This document shows, one piece after another, positions 1 through 6,806 of a DNA stretch of 64,000 bases (the stretch's first letter is position 1; each line of letters opens with the position of its first letter). The notes below the pieces were generated by a model. The model saw only the letters and a list, made by a program, of their open reading frames with translations. It was not told the origin of the DNA and ran no database searches. The stretch spans positions 1 to 64,000 of the forward strand of contig NZ_CADIJW010000002.1 of assembly GCF_902859745.1 (NCBI RefSeq), in the 5' to 3' direction. The translations under genes were made by a program, and so were the position numbers. This stretch comes from Achromobacter dolens (GTDB lineage Bacteria; Pseudomonadota; Gammaproteobacteria; Burkholderiales; Burkholderiaceae_B).

Positions 1-61
1 CTAGCGCGCTCTTGCGCTTGGCCGTCCAGCGTTTGATGTCGTCTTCCATCTTCATGCTCAT
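1..61 (-). CDS. IS transposase OrfA, N-terminal 20 codons only (DUF1153-like)
   Basis: The minus strand from 61 translates to a short start ending MEDDIKRWTAKRKSAL. This matches the opening of the small DUF1153/HTH OrfA found in IS3-like elements, where the motif IKRW(T)A(K/R)RK begins the helix-turn-helix. Three in-frame ATG codons are present (61, 55, 49); I chose the first. The rest of the gene lies to the left of the window. In this family OrfA supplies DNA binding and OrfB the DDE integrase core. Family assignment is from memory of the N-terminal signature and is therefore moderate. Confidence 0.6.
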   Translation of the reverse strand, partial: MSMKMEDDIKRWTAKRKSAL

Positions 62-111
62 CGTCAATTCCCTCGATTATGACGTGAGCAGGTTTTCACT
101 GGGTCATTACA
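1..111 (-). mobile_element. Terminal part of an IS element (IS3-like), left part outside window
   Basis: The window opens inside an insertion sequence read on the minus strand. A transposase OrfA start lies at 61, and upstream of it (towards 111) the minus strand begins TGTAATGACCCAGTGAAAAC, which has the 5'-TG end typical of IS3-family elements. I place the element boundary at 111 because a truncated plus-strand reading frame becomes coherent immediately after it. The exact terminus and target duplication cannot be confirmed because the other end of the element is outside the window. Confidence 0.5.
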
Positions 112-370
112 GAGCGTCCCTATTCGGTTTGCTGATCTTCGGAAAATAGAACGGGCTTGCCTGGGCATCTGGGCCATCGCCCGGATTGTGGGGAACAGCG
201 CGACGGAACCCGAGAGCACCGGGGCGGCGCCACTGGAGCCTTGGGTCAGCGCCAACTTGCTGGGCGGCATTGAGAGCCTCTGCGATCACATTGTGGATCT
301 TGCAGAGTCGGCTATGGACGGGGCACGGTTGGATATTGGGGTGGCGATGACGGAAGGGTCATTGCATTGA
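112..370 (+). pseudogene. 3' fragment of a conserved hypothetical gene cut by the IS
   Basis: From about 113 the plus strand carries an open frame with no good start of its own, reading through FADLRKIERACLGIWAIAR and later EPWVSANLLGGIESLCDH to a TGA at 368-370. The composition (amphipathic helices, codon use like a real gene) and the lack of a start next to the IS end suggest that the 5' part was removed or separated by the insertion. I do not know the function of the parent gene. A TTG/GTG inside the fragment (188) could in principle start a short remnant. Between 371 and 483 I see only a short proline-rich frame with no convincing coding signal. Confidence 0.4.
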
Positions 371-483
371 TTGGCGCGGTTGCGATGTGCTTGGCGCCAT
401 CGGGATGCCAGCACGTCGCAAGCGTGGGCAACCGACAGGATGCCGGACTACTAGCCACGCCACCGCCTACGCTTAGCTATCGC

Positions 484-696
484 TCAATCACCCGAGCTTC
501 TGCGCAACCGATCGGTCGATGCCTTGTTCAGGCGTTTCGCCTCGGATTCCGCGTACTCTTCCTCGCCCGGCTCATACTTGCCGTCATACATGCAACTGCT
601 GCGGTTCCAGCGGCATTCGTTGGTCAGGGAACAGCCGCAAGTCAGCGCGGCGAGAAACAGAACGACACCGCAACGGCCTAGGGTTTGAATCGACAT
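484..696 (-). CDS. Small predicted lipoprotein, function unknown
   Basis: This 70-residue protein has a hydrophobic signal (VVLFLAALTCGC) ending in a lipobox-like cysteine, so it is probably an outer- or inner-membrane lipoprotein. The mature part is short and charged, with two further cysteines (ECRW and SSCMY) and an acidic stretch EPGEEEYAESEAKRLN. I chose the ATG at 696 because AAGGA stands five bases upstream; the frame is open further upstream, but that would bury the signal peptide. It sits just outside the AT-rich cassette, and its codon use is GC-rich like the backbone. No function is recognised. Confidence 0.6.
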   Translation of the reverse strand: MSIQTLGRCGVVLFLAALTCGCSLTNECRWNRSSCMYDGKYEPGEEEYAESEAKRLNKASTDRLRRSSGD

Positions 697-759
697 GGGG
701 TTCCTTGGTTGTCGGAGAAGTGTACGACATAGACGCGAACGAAGATGCCATCTCACCCT

Positions 760-804
760 ATAAAAAGCCTCCTAACGATCGATAAAAAAGCCTCCTAACG
801 ATCG
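760..804. repeat. Tandem 22/23-bp direct repeat at edge of AT-rich cassette
   Basis: Two adjacent copies of ATAAAAAGCCTCCTAACGAT plus CG occupy 760-781 and 782-804; the second has one additional A in the A-run. The repeat lies exactly between the GC-rich lipoprotein gene and the downstream end of the AT-rich three-gene cassette. It could be an integration scar or attachment-site duplication. Read on the minus strand, each copy also contains GGAGGC followed by a T-run, so a role in transcription termination is an alternative. Confidence 0.7.
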
Positions 805-831
805 TCATTAATTTTCACAAAATCTCAGTTT

Positions 832-1476
832 TTATTTGGTTTTCTTGCGCGAGGCCTTATCAATTCGAATACACACTGCGGCACTCGCGTATGCACTTCC
901 CTTATCCATTGCTATACTACTCAAAATTATTCTTTGACCTTGCTTTTCTACCAATTTCTGACACCTACCACCTATCTCATCCAGCAAACGATTGAGCCTA
1001 TCTTCGGCACCAACCTGAACATTTTTTCGAACGAATAAGGCAAGGAATCCGGACTGAAGGCAATTTCTCTCTCCACCTCTTGCCAATACCGCAGAGAGAC
1101 GTTTTACGTCACGCTCAATTCTATGAAATGATCCCACCGGATGCTTCACCTCAACAAGAAAACGTGGTTTCTCGTTTTTTTTATGGACAACCATATCAAA
1201 CCGACCATTACCGCGGATATCCTTCGGCACAACGCCAGTAGAAATCGCCCCGCTATTGATTAGCGTCTCTTTTACTGATTTCTCAAGATCAATTAGAACA
1301 CCCAATCTCCCAACCTGAACGGCTATAGACGTCGTCAAAAAATACTCAGGAGCCGCATCCAGAGAAAGTCCTGAAATTTTAGGGTAGGCGCCAGCTGCTT
1401 TTTTTATACCTGCCACTATGGCGTTTTGGACAACTAAAACTGACACCGGACCACCAGAATAGTCAGTAAATTTCAC
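832..1476 (-). CDS. PD-(D/E)xK nuclease-like protein of an AT-rich cassette
   Basis: The 214-residue product has the spacing of a PD-(D/E)xK nuclease core: an acidic residue in an early helix (E44 region, APEYF), then RFDMVVH with D94, then the strand FLVEVKH with E109 and K111, followed by a basic helix IERDVKRLSAVL. Similar cores occur in restriction and defence nucleases. The start is a GTG at 1476, preceded by a five-codon mini-frame. It is transcribed in the same direction as the flavoprotein gene 96 bp upstream. Base composition is far more AT-rich than the surrounding chromosome, indicating horizontal acquisition. Nuclease activity is inferred from the motif alone; a non-catalytic DNA-binding or sensor role is possible. 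Confidence 0.6.
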   Translation of the reverse strand: MKFTDYSGGPVSVLVVQNAIVAGIKKAAGAYPKISGLSLDAAPEYFLTTSIAVQVGRLGVLIDLEKSVKETLINSGAISTGVVPKDIRGNGRFDMVVHKKNEKPRFLVEVKHPVGSFHRIERDVKRLSAVLARGGERNCLQSGFLALFVRKNVQVGAEDRLNRLLDEIGGRCQKLVEKQGQRIILSSIAMDKGSAYASAAVCIRIDKASRKKTK

Positions 1477-1490
1477 GCCAATAATCCCAT
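1473..1490 (-). promoter_or_regulatory. Five-codon leader frame overlapping the GTG start of the nuclease-like gene
   Basis: On the minus strand a strong AGGAG (1503-1499) stands eight bases before an ATG at 1490. That frame encodes only MGLLA and stops at a TGA (1475-1473) which overlaps the GTG start of the downstream gene as GTGA. The strong ribosome site therefore fits the mini-frame, not the GTG, which suggests translational coupling or reinitiation. It could instead be chance in an A/T-rich leader. Confidence 0.4.
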
Positions 1491-1572
1491 TATTTTTTTC
1501 TCCTACAGATATATCATCTAGAAATAATCAAAAAAAAATAAATCATATATCAAACACAAAAATACTCAAGGC

Positions 1573-2991
1573 CTACACCACGGGATCAAGATTCATCGGA
1601 ATTCCTTGAAAAGCAAGGCGTCGCAACAGATCCTCCGACCCTGCCGTTCCCACTTGCTCCTGCTTGCTCACGCTAGAAAACCCGATCCGGCGTAACTCAA
1701 CATCAGGCGCCTCATTACCGAAGCTTCTGATCATTTCAGAGGTCTTTCTAAACAATGAGGCACGCCCAGAACCCTTAACGGACAATCGAATTAGTAGCCC
1801 TACCAACCAACGATTAAGGCCATACACCTTCTTGCTGAATTTCAATTCATCCACAAGCTCAATTTCAATTTCGACTTTTCGCACAACCCTTTCATACCAA
1901 GCCTTGAGAGCTGCTGGCGCCAAATTATTCAATTCTTCCATTTCTCGCCAATATATTTGATCCAATTCCTGATATACACAACCGTCCTCATAACCCCACA
2001 TCGACGCGCGAACGGCTTGATCCTCTGCGGATTGAATGCGCCCACACATCTGCGCCCAATGCGCCCCATGATTTGCATGTCGTAGAATTTCTCGCAGCTC
2101 ATTCACGCAACCACCAAGATCATGCCAATTCGGGTCGAGACAGAATCTGAGAGCCTCCTGCAACCCTCCATCTCCTCCCCCAAAAATTCGAATCTTCCCT
2201 TTACCATTGAGCGCCTTATTAATGTCACTTTCCAACTCGTTATAGGAAAAAAAATCTCTCGCAGCGAGAGTTTGCTCATTACTTTTACCCAAGCCGAATC
2301 CGATAGCAAATATGACTATTTGCGCATTTAAATTTCTTACACCCCCCTTACCATAAACATCGACCCGCACTCTTCCGCTCGCTTCATTCACGGCGACATC
2401 ATCCATGCTATGAAGGCTATGTTCATATATTATTTCAATATTATCTCTATACTTCTCTTTATATTTATCCAGCTGCAACAGGAAAGATTTTCGCATTTCC
2501 GCTCCCGTTTTGGGAACATCCGGAAAACGCAGCACCGCAGCCTTCTTTTTAAGATTTGAGATAGTTTCCTTATTCCGAAGAGGCTCCATATAGGGAAAGG
2601 AGTGCCCACCACTATGTTCATGGGGCCAATCGTATACTGTCGCACTAAATAGTCTATCGCTACCCAATCCTAAAAGGGAAAAACACGCAGACGTCGACTC
2701 TACAAGTTGCACTGTTAGCCCTAGTTCACACGCCATGAGAGCGGCAGATACACCACCGACACCTCCCCCAACAACAATTATATTTGGACTCCCGTTCGCC
2801 AGGCTCCTGCCTGGGTTAACAAGACCCGCTTTCGCAGCAGCCAGTACTAACGTACGCCCGCGTATCAATTGATCTTTCATACTTATAAATTGCAAGTCCC
2901 GATTCAGATCGAATTGCAAGGCTTGGACTTTAAAAGCCAATATTGCAAGGCCGTCCTTAGTTCCTGGCCTTAGAGAATTAACGGCATCCAT
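1573..2991 (-). CDS. Two-Rossmann FAD/NAD(P)-binding oxidoreductase-like protein (cassette core)
   Basis: This 472-residue protein carries a dinucleotide-binding motif IIVVGGGVGGVSAAL (GGGVGG at 75-80, acidic end of strand 2 at E98), a second glycine-rich motif IRIFGGGDGGLQEAL (271-276) and an intervening IVIFAIGFG strand. This is the layout of flavoprotein reductases that bind FAD and then NAD(P)H. The first 65 residues are an extension of unknown role, and the C-terminal 180 residues are helical with no family I recognise. Its ATG shares one base with the stop of the upstream gene (TAATG), so translation is coupled. The AT-rich composition matches its neighbours. Substrate is unknown; the motifs suggest NAD(P) or redox sensing, or nucleotide consumption, rather than a housekeeping enzyme. 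Confidence 0.65.
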   Translation of the reverse strand: MDAVNSLRPGTKDGLAILAFKVQALQFDLNRDLQFISMKDQLIRGRTLVLAAAKAGLVNPGRSLANGSPNIIVVGGGVGGVSAALMACELGLTVQLVESTSACFSLLGLGSDRLFSATVYDWPHEHSGGHSFPYMEPLRNKETISNLKKKAAVLRFPDVPKTGAEMRKSFLLQLDKYKEKYRDNIEIIYEHSLHSMDDVAVNEASGRVRVDVYGKGGVRNLNAQIVIFAIGFGLGKSNEQTLAARDFFSYNELESDINKALNGKGKIRIFGGGDGGLQEALRFCLDPNWHDLGGCVNELREILRHANHGAHWAQMCGRIQSAEDQAVRASMWGYEDGCVYQELDQIYWREMEELNNLAPAALKAWYERVVRKVEIEIELVDELKFSKKVYGLNRWLVGLLIRLSVKGSGRASLFRKTSEMIRSFGNEAPDVELRRIGFSSVSKQEQVGTAGSEDLLRRLAFQGIPMNLDPVV

Positions 2992-3413
2992 TAAAAACTA
3001 ACCTCCTGCAACAGCCCCACATCCGCCGTAGCAAGGTCTCGCTGAATTAAAAAAACCGAACTCCTTGCCAGAGACTTCACATCTTCAAATTGTTTCATAA
3101 TGTCGATCAGATTCTGGGGCTCGACTATAGAAACCGCTGAACGCCCACTATATTCGACCGGGAGATTTTCAATTGAATCGGAATATTTGTTCGGCCTGTA
3201 ATAATAGACTCCGGGCCTAACTCGCTCCAGCATCCGCGCTCTTACTAATGCACGGAAGCCGCTACTGATTTCGGATAAAATCTTCGAAAGCGGATTACCC
3301 GCATACAAAAAATCGGGAGCTAGATCATCTCTAACTTTCTTAACCTCAACGATATCACCATCAGAATAGTTATCATTTAAGTATCTATTGAGAGCTGTTT
3401 TTATGTCTTCCAT
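2991..3413 (-). CDS. Small winged-helix-like protein, first gene of AT-rich cassette
   Basis: The 140-residue product starts at an ATG with GAGG a few bases upstream. Residues about 5-75 look like a winged helix: two helices, then FRALVRARMLERVRPGVYYY, in which the GVYYY strand resembles a wing. The C-terminal half is mixed and ends in a helix before the one-base overlap with the flavoprotein gene. It probably either regulates the cassette or is the specificity or adaptor subunit of the flavoprotein. The 274 bp upstream (3414-3687) contain the presumed cassette promoter and also the leader of the divergent gene; I see no further gene there. No family is recognised with certainty. Confidence 0.55.
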   Translation of the reverse strand: MEDIKTALNRYLNDNYSDGDIVEVKKVRDDLAPDFLYAGNPLSKILSEISSGFRALVRARMLERVRPGVYYYRPNKYSDSIENLPVEYSGRSAVSIVEPQNLIDIMKQFEDVKSLARSSVFLIQRDLATADVGLLQEVSF

Positions 3414-3687
3414 ACATCCTCACAAGAAGTTCAGAGCCGACTTCTAACTCAAGCCTCCATCCATTGGTCTTGGTACTTATCAGCATTACGTCGTAAATCT
3501 CTCCGCTATCTAGATAACGGATCCCAGACGGTAGCCACCTGACCTGTTCAGACCTCAGACCCGAAGGATCATATTACATTTCGAAATGGAAATTTATCAT
3601 CCTCCCGCTCCATCGTGAATTTGCTTCAATAATCAAGCGTTATTCCGACCCCTACAGGTCGCTCCGCATTTAACGACAGGTAGATCC

Positions 3688-5700
3688 TTGCGCACGCTCA
3701 CCACCATCCGCCAAGACCTCCGCACCCTGGTCCAATCCCGCGCGTTTTCCCAAATCGACGCCTACTACGCCGACCTGGAACAACAGGATTGGTCGCTCCC
3801 TGCCAGCCAGATTTCCGCGTACTCCGAAGCCGCCCTCTCCGGCACCCTCTTCGACTACAGCACTGTCCCCTACCCCCAAGCCGCCGACTTTCTCCAGGCC
3901 TGGATCGCCGCCTGCCCCGACTCCTACCACGCACACCTGGTCCTGGGTAACTTCTGCTTCGGCCGCGCCGCGGATATCCGCGGCTTTGGCTGGGCGGACA
4001 GCGTGACGCAGGATCGCTGGATCGGCGCCGCCCTGGCCTGCGAAACCGCCGCCGCCGCGCTGTTGAAAGCCATGACGCTGTCGCCGCGTCCCGTCGCGGC
4101 CTGCGTGACCATGATGCAAATGGCGGCGCATTTCAAAGAGCCGTATTGGCTGCGCCAGTTGTTCGAAGGCAATCCTCCGGAAACCATTACCCACGACGAT
4201 GTCGAGGAACCCGGCCTGATGGACGCCGCGCTGGCGCATCTGGCGGAATACGGCGTGCCGCGCCTGCAACCGGATCAGGCGCCGCGGTCCCTGCCCGCAT
4301 GGCTCGCGCCGCGCGCCGAGCATGAAATGGAACAGGGCAAGGATTACTGGCTGCTGCGCGCGCTGGAATTGCGCCCCGGCCACCTGGAAACGCTGATCGG
4401 GTATGCGCAGTATCTGCAACCGCGTTGGGGCGGCAGTTACGAGGATATCGACGGCCTGGCCAGCGGCCCGCTGTGCGAGACGCTGACGGAACCGCAGCGC
4501 AACGCGATCCGCTGGATCGGCCTGTGGGACGAGCTGAGCGATTTTCCAGAATCTGAAGAAACGCAGGCGGTGCAAGCCCATCGCCAGGCCTTCGAATCGT
4601 TCCTGCAACGCGATCTGCGGCCCCAGGAACGCGGCGAGGCGCTCGGTCGATTCGCGAATTTCGTCAGTTATTCGCTGGGAGACCATGCGCGTGCCCGCGC
4701 GCTGCACGCGCAGAGCGTGGCGGCGTTCCCGGGAAATATGTATTTTGGCGAAGTGGACGGGCCATTCCGCAGTTTCGCGCACGTGACGCTGATTCACCAC
4801 ATCCCGGACGACGACGGCGCGTTCAAGCGCGTGCTCGAGCGCATGAGCGGCTGGGACCAGTTGGCGACACCGCTGGGGTTGGTGGCGGTGGCGCATCAGT
4901 TCGGGCTGTGGGGGTTTGAAAAGGATCCGGCCAAGGCGCAACAACTGCTGGATCGCGCCGCCGAACTTGGCCGCGACCAGACGGACGACAGTTTCAATGT
5001 GCTGGCGGCGGCCGCAATGCTGTGGGATGGCGGCGCGCACGAGGAAGGTTATTTCCTGACACGCCAGTTGGCGGATCGGCGTTTTCCCGACGCGGCCAGC
5101 AGCATGTACGACATTCACCGCGGTTTCCGCGACAACACGCCCGACCATTATCTGGACGAGGCGGTGCGCGACGAATGGCTGCAACGCGCGGTGGACGATG
5201 GTTCGCCGCTGGCCAAGTACAACATGGCGCATCGGCACCTGTTCGACGGCAAGATGGATTTCTCGCGCCGCGAGAATGTCGAGACGGTATTGCGGCTGTT
5301 GCAGGAGTCGCGCGAAGAACCTCGCGCCGACGGCCTGGCGCGCTTGCGCATCGGGGTGCTGCTGCGCGACCACGGCACCGACGCGGAAAAACAGAGCGGC
5401 GTGCGCGATTATCTACGGCCGCTGGTCGACGAAGACGACGACTGGCGCGCCGCCCGCGCCAGCGCCGAAATCGGATTGGCCTATGCGCGCGGCCACGGCG
5501 CCAAGAAGAACCGTTTTGCCGCCATCGAATGGGTCGGACACGCCAGCAAGCTGCAACCGGACGACGAAGGTATCGACGAGATCCATGGCGAGGTGATGAA
5601 CTCGCATAGTCTGGTCAAGACCATCGGCACGGTGTTCGGGGCGTATCTGGGACGGGGCGGCGTGACGGCGGAGGATCTGCCGCCGAAGCCGGCTGAATAA
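3688..5700 (+). CDS. DUF4034-type protein with Sel1/TPR-like repeats
   Basis: The 670-residue protein opens with LRTLVQSRAFSQIDAYYADL, the signature of the DUF4034 family. It continues as helical repeats typical of TPR/Sel1 solenoids (for example AQQLLDRAAELG and later ARASAEIGLAYARGHGAKKN). It has no signal peptide, so it is probably a cytoplasmic scaffold. The start is a TTG with AGG about seven bases upstream; no better in-frame ATG exists before conserved sequence. The codon use is backbone-like and GC-rich, unlike the divergent AT-rich cassette. A good intrinsic terminator follows. Members of this family are uncharacterised, and proximity to a leucine-rich-repeat gene hints at a linked protein-interaction function. 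Confidence 0.7.
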   Translation: MRTLTTIRQDLRTLVQSRAFSQIDAYYADLEQQDWSLPASQISAYSEAALSGTLFDYSTVPYPQAADFLQAWIAACPDSYHAHLVLGNFCFGRAADIRGFGWADSVTQDRWIGAALACETAAAALLKAMTLSPRPVAACVTMMQMAAHFKEPYWLRQLFEGNPPETITHDDVEEPGLMDAALAHLAEYGVPRLQPDQAPRSLPAWLAPRAEHEMEQGKDYWLLRALELRPGHLETLIGYAQYLQPRWGGSYEDIDGLASGPLCETLTEPQRNAIRWIGLWDELSDFPESEETQAVQAHRQAFESFLQRDLRPQERGEALGRFANFVSYSLGDHARARALHAQSVAAFPGNMYFGEVDGPFRSFAHVTLIHHIPDDDGAFKRVLERMSGWDQLATPLGLVAVAHQFGLWGFEKDPAKAQQLLDRAAELGRDQTDDSFNVLAAAAMLWDGGAHEEGYFLTRQLADRRFPDAASSMYDIHRGFRDNTPDHYLDEAVRDEWLQRAVDDGSPLAKYNMAHRHLFDGKMDFSRRENVETVLRLLQESREEPRADGLARLRIGVLLRDHGTDAEKQSGVRDYLRPLVDEDDDWRAARASAEIGLAYARGHGAKKNRFAAIEWVGHASKLQPDDEGIDEIHGEVMNSHSLVKTIGTVFGAYLGRGGVTAEDLPPKPAE

Positions 5701-5746
5701 ACTGTCTGGCGGGAAAACGGAGGCGCCTTTCACGGCGCCGCCAAAA

Positions 5747-5793
5747 CAGAACGGAAATCCGGCTCGCCCGGCATTGCCGTTCTGCTTTATTGT
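5747..5793 (+). terminator. Rho-independent terminator after the DUF4034 gene
   Basis: An exact 8-bp inverted repeat, CAGAACGG (5747-5754) and CCGTTCTG (5777-5784), is followed by CTTTATTGTT. A second, stronger small hairpin, GGCGCC-TTTCAC-GGCGCC, lies just before it at 5722-5739. Together they separate the DUF4034 gene from the following leucine-rich-repeat gene. Confidence 0.65.
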
Positions 5794-5868
5794 TCTACCC
5801 TTCGACCATGCCTGTCCCGCTGTCGCCATGCTCGCGCTGCCGACAGACGTAATGACTCCGGAGCCCGT

Positions 5869-6741
5869 ATGTCGCCAGTTTCGTTTTCAACGCCCCAACC
5901 CGGCCGCGACAAGCGATGGCTGTTGATGCACAGCCGCCAAGCCGCGCAGGCGCATGGCTCGGATCAAGTGCTTTTCTACGATGCGCCGCCGGACCCGGCC
6001 ACGCTGGCGACGATCGAATACGTCCATCTATGGGCGCCACCTTTGGACCCGGTGCTGGAACTGCCGGACTTAATCTCCCGACTACCCGCCCTGACGCATC
6101 TGTCCATCGGACCCGGCAATATCCAAGCCTCGGTGGTCAAGAACCTGCGCGCCGAGATGCTGCCGGCCAGCCTGCGGCATCTGTCGATTTTTGATTGCCC
6201 GGGGTCATATACCTGGTCGGCCGGGCTGATGCCGCAGTTGGAGTCGCTGGAGGTCAACGTTCCGATGCGGTTCAAGGCGGAGGATTTTCCGGCGCTGAAG
6301 TCGCTGTCGATGTTGCCGGACAAACCCGGCAAACTGCTCGATCAGGCCTTGCGGCTGCCGCTGCAGGAATTGAATCTGTTCAATGTCCCGTTCGATGAAT
6401 CGCTGTTTCACCGCATCGCGGCGTTGCCCCTGTTATCGCTGGGCCTGATGGCGGGGCGCTCATTGAAAACGCTGGCGGGAATCGAACAGCTTTCCGGACT
6501 GCGTTCATTGCGGCTCAAGAATCAAGGCCTATTGGAAACCATTGGCCCGATTGCCGCCCTGCCTGCGTTGGAACAATTGAATATCCAATATTGCAAGCGA
6601 ATCACGGATATCGACGTGCTGGGAGAGCTTGCGGGATTGCAGGAGATGACATTGGTGGGTTGCGGCGATATAGGGCTACGCGATTGGGAAGCCAAATTAC
6701 GCGCACAAATCCCGCGAGTGAATATCGGGGCAACAACTTAG
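5869..6741 (+). CDS. Leucine-rich-repeat protein, function unknown
   Basis: The 290-residue product is built of irregular leucine-rich repeats: LPALTHLSI, LPASLRHLSIFD, MPQLESLEV, FPALKSLSML, LPLQELNLFN, LSGLRSLRLKN, LPALEQLNIQYC, LAGLQEMTLVGC, recurring about every 20-25 residues. This is a curved solenoid for protein binding. There is no signal peptide or membrane segment. The ATG at 5869 has GGAG six bases upstream. Cytoplasmic bacterial LRR proteins of this size are sometimes immunity or sensor components, but nothing in the sequence shows a partner. GC content drops somewhat towards the end of the gene. Confidence 0.7.
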   Translation: MSPVSFSTPQPGRDKRWLLMHSRQAAQAHGSDQVLFYDAPPDPATLATIEYVHLWAPPLDPVLELPDLISRLPALTHLSIGPGNIQASVVKNLRAEMLPASLRHLSIFDCPGSYTWSAGLMPQLESLEVNVPMRFKAEDFPALKSLSMLPDKPGKLLDQALRLPLQELNLFNVPFDESLFHRIAALPLLSLGLMAGRSLKTLAGIEQLSGLRSLRLKNQGLLETIGPIAALPALEQLNIQYCKRITDIDVLGELAGLQEMTLVGCGDIGLRDWEAKLRAQIPRVNIGATT

Positions 6742-6806
6742 AGTCGCGCTAAAGGATGTCGGCTCAGATCCGATTCGCTTGTAAAGAGGGCTAAGCCCCC
6801 TGCCCT

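Noticed and set aside
367-681. Plus-strand frame starting with a lipobox-like SGCQH sequence
   Set aside because: Its TTG start overlaps the truncated gene stop and could encode a lipoprotein, but the second half is antisense to the better-supported lipoprotein at 484-696; evidence is insufficient.
3670-5373. Minus-strand open frame of 567 codons
   Set aside because: Opposite the DUF4034 gene and of low-complexity Gln/Arg/Ala composition.
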